From assembly GCA_015489295.1 (NCBI GenBank), contig WGAB01000099.1, forward strand, positions 1-15,805: a stretch of 15,805 nucleotides of DNA. Direction: 5' to 3'. This DNA is from Caldifarciminota bacterium (GTDB taxonomy: Bacteria > WOR-3 > Hydrothermia > WGAB01). A program made the position numbers and the translations under genes. The notes beneath the pieces were generated by a model, which saw only the letters and a list, made by a program, of their open reading frames with translations, made no database searches and was not told the origin of the DNA. Shown here in pieces: positions 6,541-15,480 of the stretch. The number at the start of each line of letters is the position of its first letter. Position 1 is the first letter of the stretch.

Positions 6541-7339
6541 GGTTTTCCAGTACGGCTTCATGCAACGGGCCCTGGTGGCCGCGGTGCTCATTGGCACCGT
6601 GACCGCCCTGATCGGCACGTACGTGGTGCTCCGGGGCCTGGCCTTCATCGGGGCCGGCATTGCCCATTCCAGCTTCGGCGGTGTGGCCCTCGGGCTCCTT
6701 ATGGGATGGAACCCGGTCTGGATCGCCGTGGGCTTCGCCCTGGCCGTTGGCATCGCCATTGCCACCCTCACCGAAAAGGGGAGGCTCAAGGAGGACACGG
6801 CCATCGGCATCTTCTTCGCCAGCACCATGGCCCTGGGGGTTCTGCTCCTGGGCTTCATCCAGGGGTACACCCTGGACCTCTTTTCGTACCTCTTCGGCAA
6901 CGTGCTGGCGGTGACCGCCGAAGACCTCTGGATCTCCGGAGGGATGGTGGCCGTGGTGCTTGCCCTGCTTACGCTGTTTTACAAGGAGTTCCTGGCCCTG
7001 ACCTTTGACCCCGAGTACGCCCGGGTTCAGGGGTTCTGGGTGTCGGGCCTGAACCTGCTGCTGATCCTGTTGCTCGTGCTGACCGTGGTGCTCTCCCTCA
7101 AGGTGGTGGGCATCATCCTGGTATCGGCCATGCTGGTGATCCCGGCGGCCACCGCCCAGCAGCTGGCCCAGGATTTCCGGCAGATGCAGGGGCTCGCCGT
7201 GCTCTTCGGCTTGATTTCCAGCGTGGGAGGCCTCCTGCTGTCCTACTGGTGGAACACGCCGTCCGGGGCCACCATCGTGCTGCTGGCCGCGGCCCTTTTC
7301 TTTCTGGTGTGGGGCGGGCGGCACCTCCGACGGCGATAA
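6533..7339 (+). CDS. znuB: Zinc ABC transporter permease ZnuB
   Basis: ZnuB is the integral membrane channel of the zinc importer (ABC-3 family). The 268 residues form about eight hydrophobic segments, beginning near residues 11-33 (ALVAAVLIGTVTALIGTYVV) and ending near 245-262. The conserved stretch LAFIGAGIAHSSFGGVALG lies in the second segment, and the cytoplasmic loop KEFLALTFDPEYARVQG, characteristic of the family, is near residues 148-164. A basic tail GGRHLRRR follows. The ATG at 6533 is chosen because it gives the normal family N-terminus (MLEVFQYGFMQRAL) and has GAGGA upstream; it overlaps the znuC stop by 8 bp. It is the last gene of the zinc operon. No clear terminator follows, so some transcripts may read into dnaE. 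Confidence 0.95.
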   Translation: MLEVFQYGFMQRALVAAVLIGTVTALIGTYVVLRGLAFIGAGIAHSSFGGVALGLLMGWNPVWIAVGFALAVGIAIATLTEKGRLKEDTAIGIFFASTMALGVLLLGFIQGYTLDLFSYLFGNVLAVTAEDLWISGGMVAVVLALLTLFYKEFLALTFDPEYARVQGFWVSGLNLLLILLLVLTVVLSLKVVGIILVSAMLVIPAATAQQLAQDFRQMQGLAVLFGLISSVGGLLLSYWWNTPSGATIVLLAAALFFLVWGGRHLRRR

Positions 7340-7380
7340 CCCGGGGTCACCGCCAGAATGCAACCTCCTGAGCCATAGGA

Positions 7381-7402
7381 CCCAGGGGCCCAGGGGTATA
7401 AT
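7381..7402 (+). promoter_or_regulatory. dnaE promoter: tandem CCCAGGGG repeat plus perfect -10
   Basis: A consensus TATAAT (7397-7402) lies 6 nt before the dnaE ATG at 7409, so the transcript would start at the ATG (leaderless). There is no SD between them and no recognisable -35. Two exact tandem copies of CCCAGGGG fill 7381-7396 and touch the -10 directly. Confidence 0.6.
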
Positions 7403-7408
7403 TTCGCC

Positions 7409-10400
7409 ATGCCCGACTTTGTTCATCTCCATGTGCACTCCGAATACAGCCTGCTGGACGGCGTTTCCCGGATTCCCGAACTGGTGCGTCGGGTCCGCGA
7501 ACTGGGCATGAAGGCCGTGGCCCTGACGGACCACGGCAACCTGTTCGGTGCCATCGAGTTTTACAAGGAGGCCAAGGCCCAGGGCATCAAGCCCATCCTG
7601 GGCATGGAGGCCTATGTGGTGGGCGGCTCCATGACCGAAAAACCCAAAGACGGCAAAGGGAGCCGCTATTACCATCTGACCCTCCTGGCCCTCAACGAAA
7701 TCGGCTTCAAAAACCTGATGTACCTCAGCAGCCAGGCCTACCTGGAGGGGTTTTACTACAAGCCTCGCATTGATTTCGACCTCCTCCGATCGCACGCCCA
7801 GGGCCTTGTGGCCCTCTCGGGGTGCCTCAAGGGGCCCCTGGCCCAGAAGCTCCTGGAGGGCAACCGCGACGAGGCCGAACGCCTGGCCCACGAACTGGTG
7901 GACATTTTCGGCCCGGAGAACTTTTACATCGAGCTCATGGACCTGGGTGCGGAGGAGCAGGCCCGGGTGAACCCCGAACTGGTGGACATTGCCCGTCGGC
8001 TGAACCTGAAGCTCGTGGCCACCAACGATGTGCACTACCTGAACCCCGAAGACCGTGAGGTGCAGGACGCGCTGCTGGCCATTCAAACCGGAACCCGGCT
8101 GGATGAGGAGCGGGGCCTGAACCTGGCCCACCTGGACCTCTACCTGCGGCCCCCCGAGGAGATGGCCGAGCGATTCAAGGACTACCCCGAGGCCCTCCGC
8201 AACACCGTGGAAATCGCCGAACGCGTGGAACTCGAACTGGAACTCGACAAAACCCGGGTGAAGTTTCCCCGTTTTCCTCTGCCCGAGGGCTTTTCAGATG
8301 CCCACGCCTATCTGGTCCACCTGGCGCAGGAGGGGCTCCGGAAACGCCTGGGTCCCTCACCCCCCAAGGCTTACCAGGATCGCCTCGAGCATGAGCTCTC
8401 GGTAATCCAGAACATGGGGTTCTCCAGCTACTTCCTCATCATCTGGGACATCGTGAAAAAGACCCGGGAGATGGGCATTCCGGTGGGCCCGGGCCGGGGC
8501 TCGGCCGTCGGCTCCCTCGTGCTCTATAGCCTGGAGGTCACCCAGCTGGACCCCCTGAAGTACGGGCTCCTCTTTGAACGGTTCTTGAATCCGGAACGGG
8601 TCTCTCCCCCGGACGTGGACATCGACATCGCAGACGTGTCCCGGGATCAGGTGATCAACTACGTGCGGGAACGCTACGGCCACGAGAGCGTGGCCCAGAT
8701 CATCACCTTCGGCCGGATGCTCAGCCGGTCGGTCCTGCGCGATGTGGGGCGGGTACTGGGCATCCCCTATGCCGAGGTGGATCGGATCGCGAAGCGGGTG
8801 CCCGAGGAGGCCAAAACCTTGAGGGAAGCCCTGGAACGGGTTCCGGAGTTGAACCGGATGCTCCAGGACCCCAGGTACCAGAAGCTCCGGGATCTGGCCC
8901 TTCGCCTGGAGGGGCACGTCCGCAACGTTTCTACACATGCGGCAGGCGTGGTGATTACTCCGGGCAAGATCTGGGATCACGTGCCCCTGTACAAAAGCCC
9001 GGACGGCACGGTGTCCACCCAGTTCGACATGAAGTCGCTGGAAGACCTGGGGATCCTGAAGGTGGACCTGCTGGGCCTCCGGACCCTTACCATCCTGAAG
9101 TGGGCGGAGGATATGGTCCGACGCAAGAACCCCGAGTTCTCGCTGGAACGGGTACCCCTGGACGACCCCAAAACCTACGAACTTTTGAGCCGGGGCAACA
9201 CCTGGGGGGTGTTCCAGCTGGAAGGCCGGGGATTCACCGAACTGGTTCGCTCGGTGCAACCCTCCAGCATCGAGGAGATCATCGCGATCCTGGCGTTGTA
9301 CCGCCCGGGGCCCCTGAAATCGGGCATGACGACCCGGTACGTGCGGAGAAAGCACGGTCGGGAAAAGATCGAGTATCTGCTGCCCGAGCTGGAGGACATC
9401 CTCAAGGAGACCTACGGCATCATCGTGTACCAGGAGCAGGTAATGCAGATCGCCGAGCGCGTAGCCGGCTTCAGCCTGGGCCAGGCGGACATCCTGCGGC
9501 GGGCCATGGGCAAAAAGAAGATGGACGTAATGCAGGAGCAGATCCAGCGCTTCATCGAGGGCGCCACAAAACGAGGGGTTCCGCGGGAAAAGGCCCAGCA
9601 GCTCATCGAGTCCATTATTCCCTTTGCCGAGTATGGGTTTAACAAGAGCCACGCCGCCGGTTATGCGGTGATCTCGTACTGGACCGCCTACATGAAGGCC
9701 CACTACCTGCCGGAGTTCGCCACGGCCAACCTGTCGGCGGAGATGCACGCCAACGACAGCCAGAAGAAGATTTACCGCCTCATCCTCGCGCTCCGGCGGG
9801 AAGGGCTGCGCGTGCTTCCCCCGGACATCAACCGCAGCGAGTACCATTTCCGGCTGCTGGAAACCGGCGAAATCCTGTTTGGCCTGGGCGCCATCAAGGG
9901 GGTGGGCAAGAGTGCGGTGGAGGAGATTCTGAAGGCCCGGGCCCCTCGGCCCTTTGAATCCTTTGAGGACTTCCTGCAGCGAGCGCCCCGGCGGGCCGCC
10001 AACAAAAAGGTGGTGGAACAGCTGATCAAGGCCGGGGCCTTCGATACCCTGGAGCCCAATCGGGCGTATCTCCTGAAGAAACTGGAAAACCGCGGGGGTC
10101 GGCGGAGCCAGCCCGTGTCTGCCCTGCCCGGCCTGTTCGAGGCCCCGGGCAAGTCCCCGGCACCCTCCCAGGAGGAACCCAAGCCTCCCTTCCCTCTCCA
10201 ACTGCGGCTGGACATGGAAAAGGAGGCCCTGGGCTTTTACCTCACGGCCCATCCCCTGGATCCCTACCGCCCCCTGCTGGCGGCCCTGGACCTCCAGACG
10301 TCGGCCGATCTGGAGGAAACCGACCTCGAACAGGTGCGCATGGCCGGGGTGCTGGTCCGGGTCAACAAGAAAACCTCCCGCCAGAAACGGCCCTATCTGG

Positions 10401-10840
10401 TGCTGGTTCTGGAGGACCTGGAGGGCGAGTTTGAGGCCGTGATGTTCCCCAATGGCTCCAACCAGAGCTCCGAGCCCCGGCCGGGCATGGTGTACTACCT
10501 GGAGGCACGGCTTTCCGGAGATCGGGACTCGGCAGGGGCACGCCTCCGGATCCAGCATCTGGAACCGTTACAGGCGGCCGTGAGCCGGCTGGCCCGGGGG
10601 TTCCTTCTGAACATCGATCTGGATCGCGTGGACGAATTGATCCCCAAACTGCGCGACCTGGAGGCCCGGCATCGGGGCCGACTCCCTGTGTTCTTCCGGA
10701 TCCCGGGAATGGGCACCTACGTGGCCAAGAATCTCCACTGGAGCTTGTCACCCGGTGTGTTCCAGGAGCTGGCCCGCATCCTGGGCGAAGGAAACTTCCG
10801 GATCCTGTTCCGGCAAAGCAGCGAAAAACTGGGGGACTGA
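7409..10840 (+). CDS. dnaE: DNA polymerase III alpha subunit (DnaE1 type)
   Basis: DnaE is the replicative DNA polymerase catalytic subunit. The 1143 residues are close to E. coli (1160). The N-terminal PHP domain starts at once (HLHVHSEYSLLDG at 6-18, then LTDHGN, GMEAYV, ATNDVHY). Its metal-binding motifs look intact, unlike E. coli, so it may retain a Mn/Zn-dependent proofreading-type exonuclease. The polymerase core carries the catalytic aspartates D404 and D406 (PPDVDIDIAD) and D553 (LKVDLLGLRTL), the GRGSAVGS motif, and the family block GIIVYQEQVMQIAE. Helix-hairpin-helix GLGAIKGVGKSA follows at about 830, with an OB fold at about 975-1040 (MAGVLVRVNKKTS...AVMFP) and a C-terminal tau-binding region. 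No intein is present. The start cannot be later, because the PHP motif begins at residue 6. Confidence 0.99.
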   Translation: MPDFVHLHVHSEYSLLDGVSRIPELVRRVRELGMKAVALTDHGNLFGAIEFYKEAKAQGIKPILGMEAYVVGGSMTEKPKDGKGSRYYHLTLLALNEIGFKNLMYLSSQAYLEGFYYKPRIDFDLLRSHAQGLVALSGCLKGPLAQKLLEGNRDEAERLAHELVDIFGPENFYIELMDLGAEEQARVNPELVDIARRLNLKLVATNDVHYLNPEDREVQDALLAIQTGTRLDEERGLNLAHLDLYLRPPEEMAERFKDYPEALRNTVEIAERVELELELDKTRVKFPRFPLPEGFSDAHAYLVHLAQEGLRKRLGPSPPKAYQDRLEHELSVIQNMGFSSYFLIIWDIVKKTREMGIPVGPGRGSAVGSLVLYSLEVTQLDPLKYGLLFERFLNPERVSPPDVDIDIADVSRDQVINYVRERYGHESVAQIITFGRMLSRSVLRDVGRVLGIPYAEVDRIAKRVPEEAKTLREALERVPELNRMLQDPRYQKLRDLALRLEGHVRNVSTHAAGVVITPGKIWDHVPLYKSPDGTVSTQFDMKSLEDLGILKVDLLGLRTLTILKWAEDMVRRKNPEFSLERVPLDDPKTYELLSRGNTWGVFQLEGRGFTELVRSVQPSSIEEIIAILALYRPGPLKSGMTTRYVRRKHGREKIEYLLPELEDILKETYGIIVYQEQVMQIAERVAGFSLGQADILRRAMGKKKMDVMQEQIQRFIEGATKRGVPREKAQQLIESIIPFAEYGFNKSHAAGYAVISYWTAYMKAHYLPEFATANLSAEMHANDSQKKIYRLILALRREGLRVLPPDINRSEYHFRLLETGEILFGLGAIKGVGKSAVEEILKARAPRPFESFEDFLQRAPRRAANKKVVEQLIKAGAFDTLEPNRAYLLKKLENRGGRRSQPVSALPGLFEAPGKSPAPSQEEPKPPFPLQLRLDMEKEALGFYLTAHPLDPYRPLLAALDLQTSADLEETDLEQVRMAGVLVRVNKKTSRQKRPYLVLVLEDLEGEFEAVMFPNGSNQSSEPRPGMVYYLEARLSGDRDSAGARLRIQHLEPLQAAVSRLARGFLLNIDLDRVDELIPKLRDLEARHRGRLPVFFRIPGMGTYVAKNLHWSLSPGVFQELARILGEGNFRILFRQSSEKLGD

Positions 10841-10883
10841 GGGAATCCCCAGGGACTCCTGCTCCTGACCCCTCAGGCTTTTT
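10837..10883 (+). terminator. Probable intrinsic terminator of dnaE
   Basis: Just after the dnaE stop, CTGAGGG (10837-10843) can pair with CCCTCAG (10870-10876). Alternatively, the compact hairpin CCTGA (10864-10868) / TCAGG (10873-10877) with loop CCCC can form. Either is followed within 2-3 nt by TTTTT (10879-10883). The compact form next to a U-tract is the more terminator-like. Confidence 0.5.
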
Positions 10884-10894
10884 GTGGTTTCCCT

Positions 10895-10900
10895 TAAAAT
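10895..10900 (+). promoter_or_regulatory. Candidate -10 box for the zinc-ribbon membrane protein gene
   Basis: TAAAAT lies 51 nt before the ATG at 10952 and just downstream of the dnaE terminator. No good -35 is seen, so this is tentative. A leader of about 45 nt would carry the SD. Confidence 0.3.
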
Positions 10901-10951
10901 AGGGGCGCAGACCTCTTCTGTCGCAACGTCGAACAGAGGGAGGTGAACGGG

Positions 10952-11425
10952 ATGCGTCGGCCGACGCGGGGTGTGGCCCTCCTCTTCTACCCGCTCCTCT
11001 ATACCGCAGCAGTTTTCTTACTCCACGATACCCCTGTCGGGAAAATCCTTTTTCTGCTGGCTCCATTCCTCATAGCTTGGTTGCTCATCGCGGGTTTCAC
11101 CGGTGGTACCCTCCTCGGAGAGTACTTCGGCACCCTCAAGAACTTCCGCCTGGAGGAACTGGAAGCCCTGGAGGCCACCGAAGACCTGGAACACACCTGC
11201 CCCAAGTGCCACAACGTGGTGTTCCGGCTGGAGTACCCGTACCGAAACTGGGAGTATTACTGCGAACACTGCCACGCCCTGGTGGTCCCCGAGGAGTTGA
11301 TCCCGGGCCCGTACCTGGACCCCTCGGAATACATGTTTGAACTCCCCCACCCGCGGCTCGGGCAACCGAAGCTCTACGCCTGGGTGTGGGACGTGGAGGA
11401 AGAGGAGCCCGAGAACGCCGATTAG
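10952..11425 (+). CDS. Small membrane protein with C-terminal zinc-ribbon-like domain, function unknown
   Basis: I do not recognise this family. The 157 residues begin with a basic stretch (MRRPTRG), then two hydrophobic segments at about 8-25 and 30-52 separated by a short HDTPVGK turn, which suggests a helical hairpin in the membrane. An acidic helix follows (RLEELEALEATEDLE), then a four-cysteine module C83-x2-C86 ... C104-x2-C107 (CPKC / CEHC), as in rubredoxin-type zinc ribbons. The tail is acidic and contains two PxxP-like stretches. The ATG at 10952 is chosen over GTG at 10943 because GGAGGTG sits 6 nt upstream of it. The gene lies alone between a dnaE terminator and the convergent suf operon. 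The ribbon is probably cytoplasmic by the positive-inside rule; a protein- or nucleic-acid-binding role is speculative. Confidence 0.85.
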   Translation: MRRPTRGVALLFYPLLYTAAVFLLHDTPVGKILFLLAPFLIAWLLIAGFTGGTLLGEYFGTLKNFRLEELEALEATEDLEHTCPKCHNVVFRLEYPYRNWEYYCEHCHALVVPEELIPGPYLDPSEYMFELPHPRLGQPKLYAWVWDVEEEEPENAD

Positions 11426-11458
11426 GCTGGGAACCGCGGTCATCACGGGCGCGGAACC

Positions 11459-11481
11459 CGGCGGCTCAATCGCCGTGTCTT
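11459..11481 (+). terminator. Possible weak terminator between convergent genes
   Basis: CGGCG (11459-11463) pairs with CGCCG (11471-11475) around a 7-nt loop, followed by TGTCTTTT. The stem is only 5 bp and the U-tract is broken, so this is a modest candidate for ending the transcript of the gene at 10952. The rest of the 107-bp convergent gap shows nothing further, and no clear terminator is seen for the suf operon. Confidence 0.35.
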
Positions 11482-11532
11482 TTCTGGTAGCGGCTTTACG
11501 GGCTCTGAACTGCGGAAGGCGCAGCCGCCTGA

Positions 11533-11841
11533 TCAGATCTCCACCAGCAGATCCCCGTTTTTGATGTGGATCGGAAAGGTTCGCACCGGCAACACGGCGG
11601 GCAACGTCAGGGCCCGCCCGGTAGCCAGGTCAAACTTGGCGCCGTGTCGAGGGCACTTCACACAGCACCCCTCCACGACTTCGCCCTCGGAAAGGCGGGC
11701 ATCCTCGTGGCTACAGCGGTCCTCCAGGGCATAGAACCTTCCCTGCACCCGAAAAACGGCGATCTGCAGGTCCGGGGAGATCGTCACGGACCGGACTGTT
11801 CCTTCGGCAAACTCCTCCGCTTTTCCCACCCGGACCTTCAC
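11533..11841 (-). CDS. Rieske-type [2Fe-2S] ferredoxin of the suf operon
   Basis: This is a soluble Rieske ferredoxin of the BphF/NirD-like group that carries one electron on a His2Cys2-ligated [2Fe-2S] cluster. The 102 residues contain the ligand boxes C43-x-H45 and C63-x2-H66 separated by the usual 17 residues; two further cysteines, C59 and C60, precede the second box. There is no signal peptide or membrane anchor, so it is cytoplasmic. It starts at GTG (11841), 2 bp after the sufD stop, with AAGGGGGCG upstream; no later in-frame ATG gives a complete fold. Genes like this sit in suf operons of several Actinobacteria. Whether it donates electrons for cluster assembly or is simply a client is unknown. 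Confidence 0.9.
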   Translation of the reverse strand: MKVRVGKAEEFAEGTVRSVTISPDLQIAVFRVQGRFYALEDRCSHEDARLSEGEVVEGCCVKCPRHGAKFDLATGRALTLPAVLPVRTFPIHIKNGDLLVEI

Positions 11842-11843
11842 GG

Positions 11844-13141
11844 TTACGCCCCCTTGTGCCAGCGTTGCTCCAGAAGGGCCTGCAGATGTTCCCGTACCGC
11901 GGCCACCGGAATCTTCTCCACGGCAGGAGCCAGGAAGCCCACCACAATGGTCTTTCGGGCCTCCTCCTCCGAGAGCCCCCGGGTTTGGAGATAGAACACC
12001 TTTTCCCGGTCAATCCGGCTGACCGTTGCGCCGTGGGTGGCCCGTACCTGGTTGGCCTCGATCTCCAGGCCCGGAACAGAATCCGCATGGGCCCCCCGGT
12101 TCAGGATCAGAGAGTGGTCGGCCAGGTAGGAATCGGCAAACTGGGCACCCTTTTCGATCTTGATCATGCCGTAGAACACCGACCGGGCCCGATCCCGCAG
12201 AGCGCCCTTGGCCAGCACGTTTCCCCGGGTCCTGAGCCCCCGGTGGTCCAGCAGGGTGGAGAGGTCGAAGTGCTGGCGTTGATCGGCAAAGAACACCTGC
12301 ACATCGTCGGCCTGGGTGTCCCCTCCTTCCAGCAGGGTTTGCATACGGCTGTAGGTGAGGCGTCCACCCAGCCAGGCCGTGGCCCACTGGACCGAGGCCC
12401 CGGGGGCCAGTTGTGCCCGACGATGTAAGGCCACCCAGGTTTTCCGGTTCCAGTTCTCAATCCGATGGATGCCTACCCGGGCACCAGCGCCCACGAAGAT
12501 CTCCTGGGTACCTGCCACCAGGGCAGGTTCTGCGGCGGGGCCGGAAAGGGTTTCAAACACGAGATCCAGCCGGCTCCCCTGCTCGGCCAGCACAAGGGTG
12601 GGGGAGAACACCGCACTCTGGGGATCGGTGAGGATGTGCAGCACGTACAGGGGAGACTCCAGGGTGCGGCCTTCGGGCACCCGGACGAACAGGCCCCCCG
12701 AGTGGAGGGCGTGGACCAGGGCGGCGAACCGGTCTTCGGTAGGTGGAACCAGGCTCCCGAAGCGGGCAGCCACCCCGTCGGGATCCTGGCGCAGGGCCAC
12801 ATCAAAGTCCAGCACCTCCACGCCCGCCTGCCGGTACTCCTCGGAGAGGCGCACCAGGACCACCTCGGCGTTTACCTGAACGGCCACGCTGTTGCGGGGA
12901 TCCCGCAGGATCTCCCGCAAATGGGCCGGCAACAGGGGCATAAAGGAGGTGCCCGGAACAAAGGTCTGGAAGTCGTCCAGGTTCAGGCCGTGGAATCGGG
13001 TGTACCGGGACTCGGGCCAGGGCAGGGCCTCGACCCGCTGCCAGGCCTCCAGCCGCCTTTGCAACCACGCCGCTGGCTCGTTGTGAACCCGGGAGATTTC
13101 CTGGACGGTGTCGGCATTCAGCGGAAGCGCGTTTTGGGCCT

Positions 13142-13145
<4 letters not shown>
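11844..13145 (-). CDS. sufD: Fe-S cluster assembly protein SufD
   Basis: SufD partners SufB in the cytoplasmic SufBC2D scaffold on which new Fe-S clusters are built. The 433 residues have the variable helical N-terminus and a long beta-helix core ([23 protein letters not shown]). The conserved C-terminal region includes [25 protein letters not shown] and H371 in [11 protein letters not shown], corresponding to the SufD histidine (H360 in E. coli) proposed to lie at the cluster-forming interface with SufB. The C-terminal helices [17 protein letters not shown] contact SufC. The ATG at 13145 overlaps the sufB stop (ATGA). It lacks the SufB-specific cysteine context SSVRCDAL, which separates it from SufB. 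Confidence 0.96.
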
Positions 13146-14554
<1,409 letters not shown>

Positions 14555-14556
14555 AC

Positions 14557-15321
14557 TCACACCCCCTGGGCTTCGGTGAGCCACCGGTACCCCTTCTTTT
14601 CCAGTTCCTCGGCGAGTTCGGGGCCTCCGGAGGCCACGATGCGGCCGTCGGCCAGCACATGCACGAAGTCGGGTTTGAGGTGGTGCAGGATCCGCTGGTA
14701 ATGGGTGATCACCAGGGCGCCGAAGTTCGGGCCCCGCAGGCTCTGCACGGCTTCGGCCACGATCTTGAGGGAGTCGATGTCCAGGCCCGAGTCGGTTTCG
14801 TCCAGGATGGCGAATTCCGGCTGCAGCATCAGGAGTTGCAGGATCTCTGCACGCTTCTTCTCGCCGCCGGAAAACCCGAGGTTCAGGTGCCGCTGGGCGA
14901 AGCTTTCGTCCAGCTGCAGCTTCTTGAGGTTCTCCTGAAGACGCCGGCGGAACTCCTTGATCTCCTGGGGAGAGATCCGGGCTTCACCATTGCCATGAAG
15001 CGCCCGATAGGCGGTCCAGAGGAAGTGGGAAAGGGTCACCCCCTCGATCTCCACAGGGTACTGAAAGGCCAGAAACAGGCCGAGTTTGGCCCGCTCGTTG
15101 GGCTCCAGCTCCAGAATGTTTTTCCCCTTGAAGAGCACCTCGCCTTCCAGGACCTCGTACTTGGGATGCCCCATCAGGACGAAGGCCAGGGTGCTCTTAC
15201 CGGAGCCGTTAGGCCCCATGATGGCGTGAATCTCCCCCTTGTTCATGGCCATCGAGATGCCCTTGAGGATCTCCTTGCCCTCGATGGCCACGCGAAGGTT
15301 CCGAATCTCCAGGTCAGCCAT
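14557..15321 (-). CDS. sufC: Fe-S cluster assembly ATPase SufC
   Basis: SufC is the soluble ABC-type ATPase of the SufBC2D complex; its ATP-driven dimerisation opens the SufB-SufD interface. The 254 residues carry Walker A GPNGSGKS (36-43), the Q-loop [13 protein letters not shown] (Q87), the SufC-type signature [11 protein letters not shown] (150-160), Walker B with [12 protein letters not shown] (172-183, catalytic E175) and the switch histidine H207 (VITHYQR). The ETDSGLD wording separates SufC from transport ATPases such as ZnuC in this window. AAGGAGG lies 8 nt before the ATG at 15321; another ATG at 15328 is out of frame. It is first in the operon sufC-sufB-sufD-Rieske and driven by the promoter at 15366-15394. 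Confidence 0.98.
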   Translation of the reverse strand: MADLEIRNLRVAIEGKEILKGISMAMNKGEIHAIMGPNGSGKSTLAFVLMGHPKYEVLEGEVLFKGKNILELEPNERAKLGLFLAFQYPVEIEGVTLSHFLWTAYRALHGNGEARISPQEIKEFRRRLQENLKKLQLDESFAQRHLNLGFSGGEKKRAEILQLLMLQPEFAILDETDSGLDIDSLKIVAEAVQSLRGPNFGALVITHYQRILHHLKPDFVHVLADGRIVASGGPELAEELEKKGYRWLTEAQGV

Positions 15322-15340
15322 GGTCCATGCCTCCTTAATA

Positions 15341-15359
15341 CCTGAGCATTTTTGTCAGG
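15341..15359. repeat. Short dyad at the predicted suf transcription start
   Basis: CCTGA (15341-15345) and TCAGG (15355-15359) are inverted around a 9-nt A/T-rich spacer. The predicted suf transcript starts at about 15359, so the dyad is either an operator at the start site or a weak hairpin at the 5' end of the leader. It does not match an SufR or IscR site that I can recognise. Confidence 0.35.
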
Positions 15360-15365
15360 GAATGT

Positions 15366-15394
15366 ATGATATGGCCGTTTTTCGCCGTTCTCAA
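15366..15394 (-). promoter_or_regulatory. Sigma70-type promoter of the suf operon
   Basis: On the minus strand the -35 TTGAGA (15394-15389, 5/6) and the -10 TATCAT (15371-15366, 5/6) are separated by an ideal 17 nt. Transcription would start near 15359, giving a leader of about 38 nt with the SD AAGGAGG. This is the best promoter match in the window. Confidence 0.7.
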
Positions 15395-15427
15395 CGCAGG
15401 CACCTCCCCCTAATTGTATGGCGGGGA

Positions 15428-15456
15428 TTGACCCTCGAGGGGTTTTGCCGCAGATT
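15428..15456 (+). promoter_or_regulatory. Candidate promoter of the PD40 protein gene
   Basis: TTGACC (15428-15433, 5/6) is followed after 17 nt by CAGATT (15451-15456, 3/6), 24 nt before the ATG. The spacer begins within the 10-bp palindrome CCCTCGAGGG (15432-15441), which could be an operator. The -10 is poor, so confidence is limited. It is divergent from the suf promoter. Confidence 0.35.
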
Positions 15457-15480
15457 TAGGGCAAAGCAAAGGAGGACCCG

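Noticed and set aside
5677..8131. Two long minus-strand frames (407 and 583 codons) opposite the znu genes and dnaE
   Set aside because: They overlap each other and well-supported genes and have no SD or domain, so they are antisense shadows.
8357..10558. Open frame of 733 codons on the minus strand opposite dnaE
   Set aside because: Length comes from high GC at third positions of dnaE. The protein is low-complexity (His/Leu/Gly/Gln) with no motif, and dnaE is secure.
11517..11530. Hairpin AGGCG/CGCCT as terminator of the suf operon
   Set aside because: The 5-bp stem is real, but on the minus strand it is followed by TCCGCAG, not a U-tract.
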